From Mycobacterium asiaticum (lineage in GTDB: Bacteria; Actinomycetota; Actinomycetes; Mycobacteriales; Mycobacteriaceae): DNA of 64,000 bases. Location: NCBI RefSeq assembly GCF_001673365.1, contig NZ_LZLS01000003.1, forward strand, positions 172,310-236,309, written 5' to 3'. The notes under the pieces were generated by a model that had not been told where the DNA came from, made no database searches, and worked only from the letters and a program-made list of their open reading frames with translations. This document shows positions 30,478 through 39,700 of the stretch, piece by piece; positions within the stretch are counted from its first letter, which is position 1, and every line of letters starts with the position of its first letter. The position numbers were made by a program, and so were the translations under genes.

Positions 30478-32175
30478 TCAGCGACCGTCGCTCGCCGAAT
30501 CCCCCTCCGGGTCACGATCCCAGGTGCCTGGCATCAACGGCATTCGCGGACGAGCACCGAACTCGTCGCCGCTCAGCGTCGTCAAACCCGCGGCCCGAGC
30601 GCGCTGCCGCGGTACGGTACCGGCGAAACCCAGCGAATCGGCGCCTTGGTCCGAAGCTTGGCTGGCATCGGGTTCCAGATCCATGTACTCGTAACCACGG
30701 CCGAGTTGGTGGACCTTGGCTCGCCGTCGTCGCGGTGTGGTCGCCGGTTCCTGAGGCGTCGCGGCAGGTGCGGGTTCCTCGGCTCCCTCGGGTTCCGGCG
30801 CCTTCTTCCGGGCGCTGGCCAGCGCCGCCTTCTTGGCTACCGAACCCAGGTCACCGACCAGGTAACCGAAGTTCTCCATGCCCGTGCCCATGCCCAGTCC
30901 CACTCCGGTACCGGTCAGGGTCGGCGGCGCTGCAGTGGGCGGCGGTGTACCGGGCGCGGGAGCTGACACCGTCACCTCAGCAGGGGCCGGCGCCGGGGAC
31001 GACGTCGACGTCGGAATGCTGGGGGCCAACGCCGCCAGCGGTGGTGTGACCGGCGGTGCGACGGGCGGTGCCGGCGGCAGCGCAGCCAGCGCCACCAGGC
31101 CCTTGACGCCGATCGGCGCCAGCACGGTGCCGGCCGCCAACGGCAACAACGGCGCGGTGAGCAACGGGGTCAGCACCGTGATCAGCACGATCGTTTGCTC
31201 GAGCAGCGTCTTGAGCAGCGCGATGGTATCGGTGACGACCGTGCCGATGATCTCGACGGTGACGAACAAGATCGTGAATCCGATGGTCGCGGGGTTGCCC
31301 GAAGCAAACGCCGCCGTCAGGTCCAGTGCGACGAATCCGAGCATCTGCGACAACAGGGCCACATACGTACCGATGTCCATCGGATAACCGAGGGCAAACG
31401 CGATATTGAACGGGCTGAAATAGGTCAGCGGATTTCCCAGGATCACCAGGTAGGGATCGAACCCGGAGAACATCGCCTGGAAATAGGGAAGCTCCGACAA
31501 CCCGTCGATCAAAGGCTGGATGTAGTTGTCGTAGAAGTCGATGTACCCGGACTCCTGGAGCCACTTGAAGAAATCGTTCTGCTGGTCGTTCGGCACCCCG
31601 AACAACCCATTGATGAAGTCGCCCAAAGCGTCTGCTGCCGTGAGGATTTGAGGCGGAACCACCTGGGGCTCCGCCGGTGCAACCGCAGAGGTGGCCACGC
31701 CCTGATAGGTAGTCATCACCGTGGCCGCCTGAATCCACATCCGGAGATAGTCGGCCTCGTTGAGGGCTATCGGGATCGTGTTGATGCCGAAGAAATTTGT
31801 CGCCACCAACGCCGCATGTGTGGCGTGATTGGCGGCCAGTTCGGCCAGCGTGGGCATTGCCGCCAGAGCGACCGACCAGGCGGCGGCCGCGGTTTCCTGG
31901 CGGACCGCCATGGCGGCACTATGGGCGCTGGTCTCCAGCAGCCACGCCAGATACGGGGCGTGTGCCGCCACATAAGACTCGGCAGTCGGACCCGCCCAGG
32001 CACCGGCCTGGGCGGCCGCCAACACCGCTGCGAGGTCGGCTGCCGTCTGGGCGTATTCGGTGCTCAGCGAACTCCATGCTGCCGCGGCTGCCAAGAGCGG
32101 GCCATCCCCGGGGCCGCTGCTCAGCAGGGTCGAGTGAACTTCTGGCGGGATCGCCATCCAAACCGGCGCGGTCAT
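30478..32175 (-). CDS. PPE family protein, PPE2-like (PPE-PPW subfamily)
   Basis: 565 aa. The PPE domain (1-180) begins MTAPVWMAIPPEVHSTLLSS with Pro-Pro-Glu at 10-12 and the WxG-type WAGPTAESY. A hydrophobic middle (about 250-365, for example ATIGFTILFVTVEIIGTVV) and a Pro/Ala-rich linker follow. The C-terminus has a basic run PRRRRAKV (R482-R485) leading to HQLGRGYEYMDL, then GFAGT (516-520) and PxxPxxW (546-552), the PPW signature. The sequence tracks M. tuberculosis PPE2 (Rv0256c) closely, including the basic segment reported there as a nuclear localisation signal. A cobalamin riboswitch and an overlapping uORF precede it, as in PPE2, but no cob genes follow here. Confidence 0.92.
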   Translation of the reverse strand: MTAPVWMAIPPEVHSTLLSSGPGDGPLLAAAAAWSSLSTEYAQTAADLAAVLAAAQAGAWAGPTAESYVAAHAPYLAWLLETSAHSAAMAVRQETAAAAWSVALAAMPTLAELAANHATHAALVATNFFGINTIPIALNEADYLRMWIQAATVMTTYQGVATSAVAPAEPQVVPPQILTAADALGDFINGLFGVPNDQQNDFFKWLQESGYIDFYDNYIQPLIDGLSELPYFQAMFSGFDPYLVILGNPLTYFSPFNIAFALGYPMDIGTYVALLSQMLGFVALDLTAAFASGNPATIGFTILFVTVEIIGTVVTDTIALLKTLLEQTIVLITVLTPLLTAPLLPLAAGTVLAPIGVKGLVALAALPPAPPVAPPVTPPLAALAPSIPTSTSSPAPAPAEVTVSAPAPGTPPPTAAPPTLTGTGVGLGMGTGMENFGYLVGDLGSVAKKAALASARKKAPEPEGAEEPAPAATPQEPATTPRRRRAKVHQLGRGYEYMDLEPDASQASDQGADSLGFAGTVPRQRARAAGLTTLSGDEFGARPRMPLMPGTWDRDPEGDSASDGR

Positions 32176-32249
32176 AAACCACGAGCCTTGACGGAGATGA
32201 AAACTCTTGCTGGGCTGGCTAAGACGAGTAACCGGAAACGGCGGAACAT
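32172..32249 (-). CDS. 25-codon upstream ORF overlapping the PPE start (uPPE2-like)
   Basis: ATG 32249 opens a 25-residue frame beginning MFRRFRLLVLASPARV and ending ARGL. Its TGA overlaps the PPE ATG as ATGA (32175-32172). It lies between the riboswitch core and the PPE gene, which itself has only a weak ribosome site. In M. tuberculosis a translated uORF between the B12 riboswitch and ppe2 was reported to be needed for PPE2 expression; the same arrangement here supports reality and coupling. Confidence 0.6.
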   Translation of the reverse strand: MFRRFRLLVLASPARVFISVKARGL

Positions 32250-32300
32250 CGGATTACGTTCGCTCTCTCGGGGTACACCGCCCCGGGTCGCAGGACGCGA

Positions 32301-32457
32301 TGACGTGAGTGTCCTGGCTCTCGGATCACCGCTCGCCTCGCCTTCCAGCTAAACGCCGTGGCTTATGAGGGTCGCTCCCCGATTACAGTGGCGGGACCGC
32401 GCCGGTTTCGCACCGGCTTCCTGCATCGTCATTGCCTTACTCGTGCATTGTCGCACC
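32301..32457 (-). ncRNA. cobalamin (B12) riboswitch
   Basis: Read on the minus strand: GGTGC (32457-32453), GGAAGCCGGTGCGAAACCGG (from 32421), the conserved core GGTCCCGCCACTGTAATCGG (32398-32379) with GGAGCGACCC, then AAGCCAC, TGGAAGGCG (from 32347) and GAGAGCCAGGACACT (from 32322). This is the ordered set of conserved B12-riboswitch segments, including the B12 box GCCACTG. It lies in the leader of the PPE2-like gene, roughly 130 nt before the PPE start. A CGGGG/CCCCG stem follows at about 32284-32265. No terminator U-tract is seen, so translational control through the uORF/PPE junction is more likely than termination. Ligand preference cannot be read. Confidence 0.9.
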
Positions 32458-32493
32458 ACGAGCGGTGCAAGTGGTAGCGAACAGCCCTTTCGG

Positions 32494-32499
32494 TAGCCT
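32494..32499 (+). promoter_or_regulatory. candidate -10 for a leaderless ABC-F transcript
   Basis: TAGCCT fits the mycobacterial TANNNT -10 and ends 7 nt before the GTG start at 32507. No SD precedes the GTG. The divergent riboswitch RNA would begin within about 50 nt, so the two promoters probably overlap. Confidence 0.4.
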
Positions 32500-32506
32500 C
32501 AGTGCG

Positions 32507-34273
32507 GTGGCACACCTGCTCGGAGCCGAGGCCGTACACCTGGCATACCCGAACCAGGTGATCTTCGAGTCGGTCACGCTCGGGGTCAACGACGGCGCAC
32601 GCATCGGAATCGTCGGACGGAACGGGGACGGCAAGTCCAGCCTGCTGGGTTTGCTGACCGGGCAGCTCAAGCCCGATTCGGGGCGAGTCACCCAGCGCAG
32701 CGGCTTGCGGGTAAGCGCGCTGAGTCAGGCCGACACCTTGGACCCCGGTCATACGGTCGGGTGGTCACTGGTGGGCGATCAACCCGAACACCAATGGGCC
32801 GGGGACGCCCGCGTACGCGACGTGGTCGACGGGCTGGTATCCGATATCGCCTGGAACGCAATGGTTTCCACCCTAAGTGGCGGGCAGCGGCGCCGAGTTC
32901 AATTGGCCCAGTTGCTGATTGGCGAATGGGATGTGATCGCTCTAGACGAGCCCACCAATCACCTCGACATCGAGGGGATCACTTGGCTGGCCGCGCACCT
33001 GGCGCAGCGCTGGGCGCGCAACAGCGGGGGGTTGCTGTTGGTCACCCACGACCGCTGGTTTCTCGACGAAGTCGCAACCACTACGTGGGAAGTTCACGAC
33101 GGGATCGTCGAGCCGTTCGAAGGCGGATACGCCGCGTATGTGCTGCAGCGGGTTGAGCGAGACCGGCAAGCCGCCGCCAGCGAGGCCAAACGCCAGAACC
33201 TGATGCGCAAGGAGTTGGCCTGGTTGCGCCGCGGAGCACCGGCGCGGACGTCCAAACCCAAGTTCCGCATCGAGGCCGCCAACCAGTTGATCGCCGACGT
33301 ACCGCCCCTGCGCAACACCGTGGAATTGGCCAAACTGGCCACCGCCAGGCTGGGCAAGGACGTCATCGACCTGCTCGATGTGTCGGTCTCGTTTGACGGT
33401 CGCCAAGTGCTGCGCGACGTCGAATGGCGGATAGCGCCGGGCGAACGCACCGGGATCGTCGGAGCCAATGGCGCGGGGAAATCCACCCTGCTCGGGTTGC
33501 TGGCCGGCACCGTCGCACCCGACACGGGTCGCGTCAAACGTGGCAAGACCGTTCGGCTCGCGGTGCTGGATCAGCAAGGCGATGAATTGAACTCACTTGC
33601 CGCCGAGCGGATCGCCGACGTACTCGGCAGGCTGCAACACGGGTACGAGGTCGAGGGCCGCGAGGTAACCCCGACCCAGCTGCTGGAGCGGTTGGGCTTT
33701 GCCCGCGGACAGCTCTCCGCGCGGGTTGGGGAACTGTCCGGCGGCCAGCGCAGGCGCCTGCAACTGATGCTCACCCTGCTGTCCGAGCCCAATGTGTTGT
33801 TGCTCGACGAGCCCACCAACGACGTGGACACCGACATGCTGACGGCCACCGAGGATCTGCTTGACTCCTGGGCGGGCACCTTGATCGTCGTCTCCCACGA
33901 CCGTTACCTGCTCGAGCGCGTCACCGACCAGCAGTACGCGATCGTGGACGGCCGGTTGCGCCACCTGCCCGGCGGCATCGACGAGTACCTGCGCCTAGCC
34001 CGTGGTCCGGTGGCCAAGCCGGTCGAACCCGCCCCGGCCGCCCAGGCGATGTCAGGAGCGCAGCGCCGTGCCGCCGAAAAGGAGTTGACCTCCATCGACC
34101 GCCAACTGGCCCGCCTCGCCGAGCGAATTGCGGCCAAGCACACCGAACTGGCCGAGCACGATCAATCCGACCACGTCGGTATCACCCGACTCACTAGCGA
34201 ATTGCGTGCTCTTGAGGGCGATGTCGCGACAACGGAGTCCCGCTGGCTGGAATTGTCCGAGGTACTGGAATGA
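32507..34273 (+). CDS. ABC-F family ATPase (intact fusion of Rv1668c and Rv1667c)
   Basis: 588 aa from GTG 32507 (AHLLGAEAVHLAYPNQVIF). Two full ABC domains without membrane segments. The first has Walker A GRNGDGKSS, signature LSGGQRRRVQLAQ and Walker B ALDEPTNHLD; the linker (about 200-300) carries the charged helix RQAAASEAKRQNLMRKELAW; the second has GANGAGKST, LSGGQRRRLQLM and LLLDEPTNDVD. A C-terminal coiled coil ends the protein. ABC-F proteins act on the ribosome, often protecting it from antibiotics, and are not transporters despite the old macrolide transporter label. In M. tuberculosis I recall this gene as two ORFs. The stop overlaps the CYP139 start (ATGA). Confidence 0.93.
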   Translation: MAHLLGAEAVHLAYPNQVIFESVTLGVNDGARIGIVGRNGDGKSSLLGLLTGQLKPDSGRVTQRSGLRVSALSQADTLDPGHTVGWSLVGDQPEHQWAGDARVRDVVDGLVSDIAWNAMVSTLSGGQRRRVQLAQLLIGEWDVIALDEPTNHLDIEGITWLAAHLAQRWARNSGGLLLVTHDRWFLDEVATTTWEVHDGIVEPFEGGYAAYVLQRVERDRQAAASEAKRQNLMRKELAWLRRGAPARTSKPKFRIEAANQLIADVPPLRNTVELAKLATARLGKDVIDLLDVSVSFDGRQVLRDVEWRIAPGERTGIVGANGAGKSTLLGLLAGTVAPDTGRVKRGKTVRLAVLDQQGDELNSLAAERIADVLGRLQHGYEVEGREVTPTQLLERLGFARGQLSARVGELSGGQRRRLQLMLTLLSEPNVLLLDEPTNDVDTDMLTATEDLLDSWAGTLIVVSHDRYLLERVTDQQYAIVDGRLRHLPGGIDEYLRLARGPVAKPVEPAPAAQAMSGAQRRAAEKELTSIDRQLARLAERIAAKHTELAEHDQSDHVGITRLTSELRALEGDVATTESRWLELSEVLE

Positions 34274-35553
34274 ACCTGGTGTCGTACCCGCCCGGCGAAG
34301 CGCTGCTGGCAGCGTATCGGCGTCGAGGCCCGGTGATCAACGCGGGGATCGGGCGGCACGGCTTCGTGTATCTGCTTGGGGCTGAAGCGAATAAGTTCGT
34401 GTTCGCCAATGCCGACGCATTCAGCTGGCGGGAGACATTTGAGAATCTGGCGCCCGTCGACGGGCCGACGGCCCTCATCGTCAGCGACGGGGCGGACCAC
34501 CGCCGTCGGCGCAGCGTGGTGGCACCGGGCTTGCGGCATCGGCAGATTCAGGAGTACGTGCCGACCATGGTGTGCGCTGTCGACGCCATGATCGATCGGT
34601 GGCGCCCCGGGCAGCGGTTGGACATCTATCAGGAATTTCGTTCGGCGGTGCGGCGCAGCACGGCCGAAAGCCTGTTCGGCTCACGGATGGCCGCGCATTC
34701 TGACTTTCTCGGCGAGCAGTTGCAGCCACTGCTCGACCTGACCCATCGACCGCCACAGGTGATGCGGTTGCAGCGGCGGCTCAACTCCCCCGGTTGGCGG
34801 CGTGCGATGGCCGCGCGCGCCCGGATCGACGAGCTGATGGATTCAGAGATCGCCGACGCCCGTGCCCGACCCCGTCCGGACGACCACATGCTGACAGTGT
34901 TGCTCAACGGCCGGTCGAACGAGGGACAGGTGCTGCGCGACAACGAGATTCGCGATCAGATCGTCTCGATGATCACCGCCGGGTTCGAAACCACCAGCGC
35001 CGCGTTGGCCTGGGCGGTCTATACGCTGCTGGCACTGCCCGGCGCGTGGGATACCGCCGCTGCTGAGGTGCGTCGGGTGCTGGACGGAGGGGCGCCGACC
35101 GCAGCAGACGTCGCTGAGCTCACCTACCTCAACGGCGTTGTCCACGAAACACTTCGGCTGTACCCGCCGGGAGTGATCTCCGCGCGCCGGGTGATGCGTG
35201 ATCTGCGGTTCGGCCGGCACCGGATCCGTGCCGGCCGAATGATCATTTTCAGCGCCTACGTGACCCATCGGATTGCCGAAATATGGCCCGCGCCAACCAA
35301 ATTTCGTCCGGACCGGTGGGATCCGACGGCATCGGGCTACCGCAAACCGGCGCCGCACGAGTTCATCCCGTTCAGCGGTGGGTTGCACCGCTGCATCGGC
35401 GCGGTGATGGCCACCACCGAGATGGCGGTGATGCTGGCTCGGCTGGTTGCCAGGACCGAACTTCGGCTGTCCGCACAACGTATCCGGGCGGCCAACTTCG
35501 CCGCGCTAAGTCCCCGGCCCGGCCTGACGGTAGAAGTCAGCCGTACGAGCTGA
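34270..35553 (+). CDS. cyp139A1: cytochrome P450 of the CYP139 family
   Basis: 427 aa. I-helix oxygen-activation motif AGFETTS, ExxR motif ETLRLYP, PERF-like FRPDRWDP, and haem-binding loop FSGGLHRCIGA with ligand C375. Soluble bacterial P450 requiring ferredoxin and reductase from elsewhere. Sequence and position match CYP139A1 (Rv1666c). ATGA overlap with the ABC-F gene indicates cotranscription and coupling, and it ends 3 nt from the convergent pks11. A role in oxidising the polyketide product of the neighbouring cluster is inference from position. Confidence 0.94.
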   Translation: MNLVSYPPGEALLAAYRRRGPVINAGIGRHGFVYLLGAEANKFVFANADAFSWRETFENLAPVDGPTALIVSDGADHRRRRSVVAPGLRHRQIQEYVPTMVCAVDAMIDRWRPGQRLDIYQEFRSAVRRSTAESLFGSRMAAHSDFLGEQLQPLLDLTHRPPQVMRLQRRLNSPGWRRAMAARARIDELMDSEIADARARPRPDDHMLTVLLNGRSNEGQVLRDNEIRDQIVSMITAGFETTSAALAWAVYTLLALPGAWDTAAAEVRRVLDGGAPTAADVAELTYLNGVVHETLRLYPPGVISARRVMRDLRFGRHRIRAGRMIIFSAYVTHRIAEIWPAPTKFRPDRWDPTASGYRKPAPHEFIPFSGGLHRCIGAVMATTEMAVMLARLVARTELRLSAQRIRAANFAALSPRPGLTVEVSRTS

Positions 35554-35556
35554 CGC

Positions 35557-36618
35557 CTAGTGCCAGCGCAGCAACACCAACTCGGCGCAGAAGCCGGGGC
35601 CCATGGCGAGCATCAGCCCGGGACTGCCACTGGGTGGGCGCTTTTCGATGGTGTCGCGCAGGATGTGCAGGACAGACGAGGACGACAGATTGCCGATCTC
35701 GCCCAGCGAACGCCAGGTCAGCTCGAGTGCCTCCGGTGGCAGTTCGAGGCTGTCGGTGATCGCGTTGATGACCTTGGGGCCGCCCGGATGGCTAACCCAG
35801 GCCCCGATGTCGTCCTTGCTGAGCGCGTGCGAGGCAAGGAACCCGTCGACATCGGCGGGCAGGTGTTCCTCGATCAAGTCGGTCAGGTCAGGAGACAGCC
35901 GCAACTGCAGACCGTGCGAACCGACATCCCAGCCCATGATGTGCAGCGAGTCGGGGTATAGCCGGCTGCGGGAATCGAGGATGGTAGGACCGCTGACGTT
36001 CAACTGTTCGGCGCGGCGGTCGCCGACCGCCACGACAGCAGCTGCGCCGTCGCCGAACAGCGCCGTCCCGACCAGCCCGGACACCGTCGGCTTGACCGCC
36101 GGGTAGGTGAGCGAGCAGAGCTCGACGGAAATGAGAACCGCGACATCGTCGGGTGCGCCGCGCAGGTAGTCGTGCAGCCGGGCGACGCCGGCCGCCCCGG
36201 CCACGCAGCCCAAGCCGAACAACGGCATCCGACGCACGTCGGGACGCAGTCCGAGCCGTCCGGCGATGCGAGCATCCAGCGACGGAACCGCGACACCGGT
36301 CACCGTCGTGGTGACGATCAAGTCGATGTCCTGGGGCTGCAGCCCGGCTTCCTCGAGTGCGCCCATCAGCGCTTCGATACCGAGATCCACCGCCTTGTCG
36401 ATGAAGATCTCATTGGCGTCGCCGAAGTCGGTGAGCGATGGGTACTGCTCCAAGGGCAGGGCAAAGTGCCGGCCGTTCACTTTCGCGGACTTATGCAGGC
36501 GCCGAACGATGTTTTCGTGCTCTTTGAGCCCCGGAAACTCGACGAACATGTCGGTGATCTCACTCTGGGTGTACCGGTGCGGTGGCAATGCACCAAAGAC
36601 ACCTGCGACGACGCTCAT
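35557..36618 (-). CDS. pks11: type III polyketide synthase Pks11 (chalcone-synthase-like)
   Basis: 353 aa. Catalytic triad of type III PKSs: C138 in [11 protein letters not shown], His in [10 protein letters not shown], Asn in [11 protein letters not shown]-terminal [14 protein letters not shown]. It condenses a CoA- or ACP-linked acyl starter with malonyl-CoA; M. tuberculosis Pks11 is reported to make alkylpyrones from long-chain starters. It is a close paralogue of Pks10 at the other end of the cluster and is the last gene of the pks run, 120 nt after pks9. GAGGCAGG lies just upstream of ATG 36618. Confidence 0.95.
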   Translation of the reverse strand: MSVVAGVFGALPPHRYTQSEITDMFVEFPGLKEHENIVRRLHKSAKVNGRHFALPLEQYPSLTDFGDANEIFIDKAVDLGIEALMGALEEAGLQPQDIDLIVTTTVTGVAVPSLDARIAGRLGLRPDVRRMPLFGLGCVAGAAGVARLHDYLRGAPDDVAVLISVELCSLTYPAVKPTVSGLVGTALFGDGAAAVVAVGDRRAEQLNVSGPTILDSRSRLYPDSLHIMGWDVGSHGLQLRLSPDLTDLIEEHLPADVDGFLASHALSKDDIGAWVSHPGGPKVINAITDSLELPPEALELTWRSLGEIGNLSSSSVLHILRDTIEKRPPSGSPGLMLAMGPGFCAELVLLRWH

Positions 36619-36738
36619 ACCTGCCTCATTCGGTTACTTGTCGGTTAGCCCACCCCGTTAGATTTCCCGAAAGGAGTTTAGTTGGCCGTCGGCAGCCGCG
36701 CAAAGAAATCGCTATTCAACACCTGCCTATTTATGAGT

Positions 36739-39700
36739 TCAATTAGTCCCCGGACCATTCTCATCGTCCCGGCTAAGGGTCATCGCGATTAGCGCGTCCG
36801 TGCTGAGGGAGTCGATGACATCCTCGCTGAGAGAGGGCTCTGATGTCGGCTTTTCAGACTGGCCGGCTAGCAGCAGCAGTTTCTCGAGCAATCCGGTTCG
36901 TCTTAGCTCACTAATTGGAATGGTGTGTAGCAGCGACCAAATCCTGTCGTCATCGGATTCTTTTTGCGGACCGCGCGTCAGTTGTTGGGCGAGATAATCG
37001 GCCAGCGCCGCCGGAGTCGGATAGTCAAAAATCAAAGTGCGTGAAAGTGACAGTCCAGCCAATCCGCGGTCGGCTTTCAGGCGGTTACGCAGTTCCACCC
37101 CTGTCATCGAGTTGAAGCCGAGATCGCCGAACGCGCGTTCGGCGTCGATGTCTTGACGGCCGGCGTGCCCGAGGACGATTGCGGCATGGAAACACACCAG
37201 CTCGACCAATCGGCGATGCTGCTGCTCGGGGTCCAGGTCCTGCAGTCGCGCGACGTTGAGCGCCTCGTCCGGCCCCGGTCCCGACGAGTCAGCACTGGCA
37301 CCCAGCCAAAACCGTTGCCGGACAAAGGCGTACGTCGGCAGCTCCACCTTGCGGACGTTCACGCCGTCGAAGGTGGCGGCCCAGTCGATGGAGGTCCCCT
37401 CGATGAACAACCGTCCCGCCGCGGCCAGCAAAGCGTCAGGTTCGGGCCGATTCTCCGCCAATGTCGCGATCGAAGACTCCTGGTCGGCGACCAATCCCGC
37501 ACCGGGACCCACTTCGACAAACGTTGCGGCCCCGAGATTCCGGACGGTCTGCACGCTGTCGGCAAAGCGCACCGTCTTGCGCGCATGCTCGACCCAATAG
37601 TGAGCCGATCCGTAACCCGCCCCGGCTAGTTGCCCAGTGACATTGGACAGCAGTCGAATTCGCGGCTCGAAGAAGTTGAGGCCGGAAAGGGCATCCGCGA
37701 AATCGGCGAGCATGGGTTCCATCGACGCCGAGTGAAACGCATGCGACACCGCCAGCCGGTGCACACGACGGCCACCACCAGCAAGCCCGTCGACCGCCGC
37801 GCCTACCGCGGCCGCCGAGCCGGACAACACCACCGCATCCGGGGCGTTCACCGCCGCGAGGCCTACCTCGTCGCTCAGCAACGGCGTCACCTCGGCCTCA
37901 CTGGCGGCCACCGCGACCATCACCCCGCCGGGCGGCAACTCGGCCATCAACCTGCCGCGAGCGACCACCAGCTGCGCCGCCTGTTGCAGCGACAGCACAC
38001 CCGCCACCTGGGCCGCGGCGATCTCGCCGACGGAATGACCCAGCACCACATCGGGTACCACGCCCCACGATCGCAGCAGCGCGACCAGGGCCAGCTCGAC
38101 GGCGAACAGGGCCGGCTGAGCGAATTCGGTACTTTGCAGCAACGCGGCGTCAGTGCCCCAGATAACCTGTGGCAAAGGCAATCTCAGATGCGGGGCCAGA
38201 ACTTCCACAACCTCGTCAAAGGCGCGGGCGAACGCCGCGAAGCGCCCGTACAGTTGACTGCCCATGCCCAGGTACTGCGCACCCTGGCCCGGGAACACGA
38301 ACACCTTGAGGCCCGGCGGGTGGGCGCGGCCGACCAGCGCAGCGGACTCGCCGGCCGCCAGCCCTGCTAGCCCGTCGACTAGCCGTGCTCGGTCGGCCCC
38401 TATGAGCACCGCACGATGCTCGAATACCGACCGCGTCGTCGCCAAAGACCAACCCACATCGGCAATTTCGAGTTCATCGACGTTTTCCGCCAGCCGTCGC
38501 GCCTGCCGCGCCAACGCTGCGGCCGACCGAGCGGTCAACACCCACGGCACGGACACGGTTTCGGACGGTTCGGTGCCATCGTCATCGCAAGTGGACGTCA
38601 CGGGGGCCTGCTCCACGATCACATGCGCATTTGTTCCGCCCATCCCGAAGGAGGACACCGCCGCCCGGCGAAACTTGGCATCCCACGGTGTCAGCGTGGT
38701 GTTGACGAGCAGGCCGAGCGCGTCGAGATCGACTGCGCCGCGCTCGAAGTTCAGGCTGGCCGGGATCCACGCGTGTTCGACGGCCAGGACGGTCTTGATC
38801 AGCCCGGCGACCCCCGCAGCCGCGCCCGTGTGACCGATGTTGGTCTTGACGGATCCGATGGCGACCGGACGGTCTTTGCGCTCCCCGAAGATCTCACCGA
38901 GCGCGCTGGCCTCCAACGGGTCCCCGACTTCGGTACCGGTGCCATGCGCCTCGATGTAGTCAACCTGGTCACGATCCACGCCGGCGTCGGACATCGCGCG
39001 CCGAACGACGTCGGCCTGCGAACTGACCGAGGGCACCGTCAGACCGGCCGCGGTGTGCCCGGCATTGCCGACGGCTCCGCCGGAAATCACTGCGTGGATG
39101 CGGTTTTCGTCACGCAACGCGGCCTGCAGTGGCTTCAGCAAGACCAGTCCAGCACCTTCGCTGCGCACATAGCCATCGGCCCGTTCGTCGAAAGCATAGG
39201 TGCGACCCGAGGGTGATACGGCGCCGAATTCGGTTTCCAGCAGCGCGGTTTCGTGGGCGAGGTTGAGATGGATGCCGCCGGCGATCGCCATCGTCGACGT
39301 GCCGTTGCGCAGGCTTTCACAGGCGAGGTGCACCGCCACCAACGAGGAGGATTGCCCGCAGTCGATCACCAGGCTCGGTCCGTGGATTCCGTAGACATAC
39401 GAGATCCGATTGGCGATCATCCCGCGGCTCAGGCCGGCGAATGCGTGCTGGTCGAGGTCATGGGTGGCGTCCCGCACCGTCAACAGCGTGTAGTCGTCGT
39501 TCATCGCCCCGAGGTAGACGGCAACCTCCTCGCCGCGCACCGTTTCCGGCACGATGAACGCGTTTTCGAACAGCTCCCAGGTCAACTCCAAACCCAGCCG
39601 TTGGCGCGGATCCATTGCCGCGGCCTCGCGGGGCGACAGGCGGAAGAAGTCGGCGTCGAAGTCCCCTACCTTCGCGAGGGGGTCGGTGACTTCGCGACCG

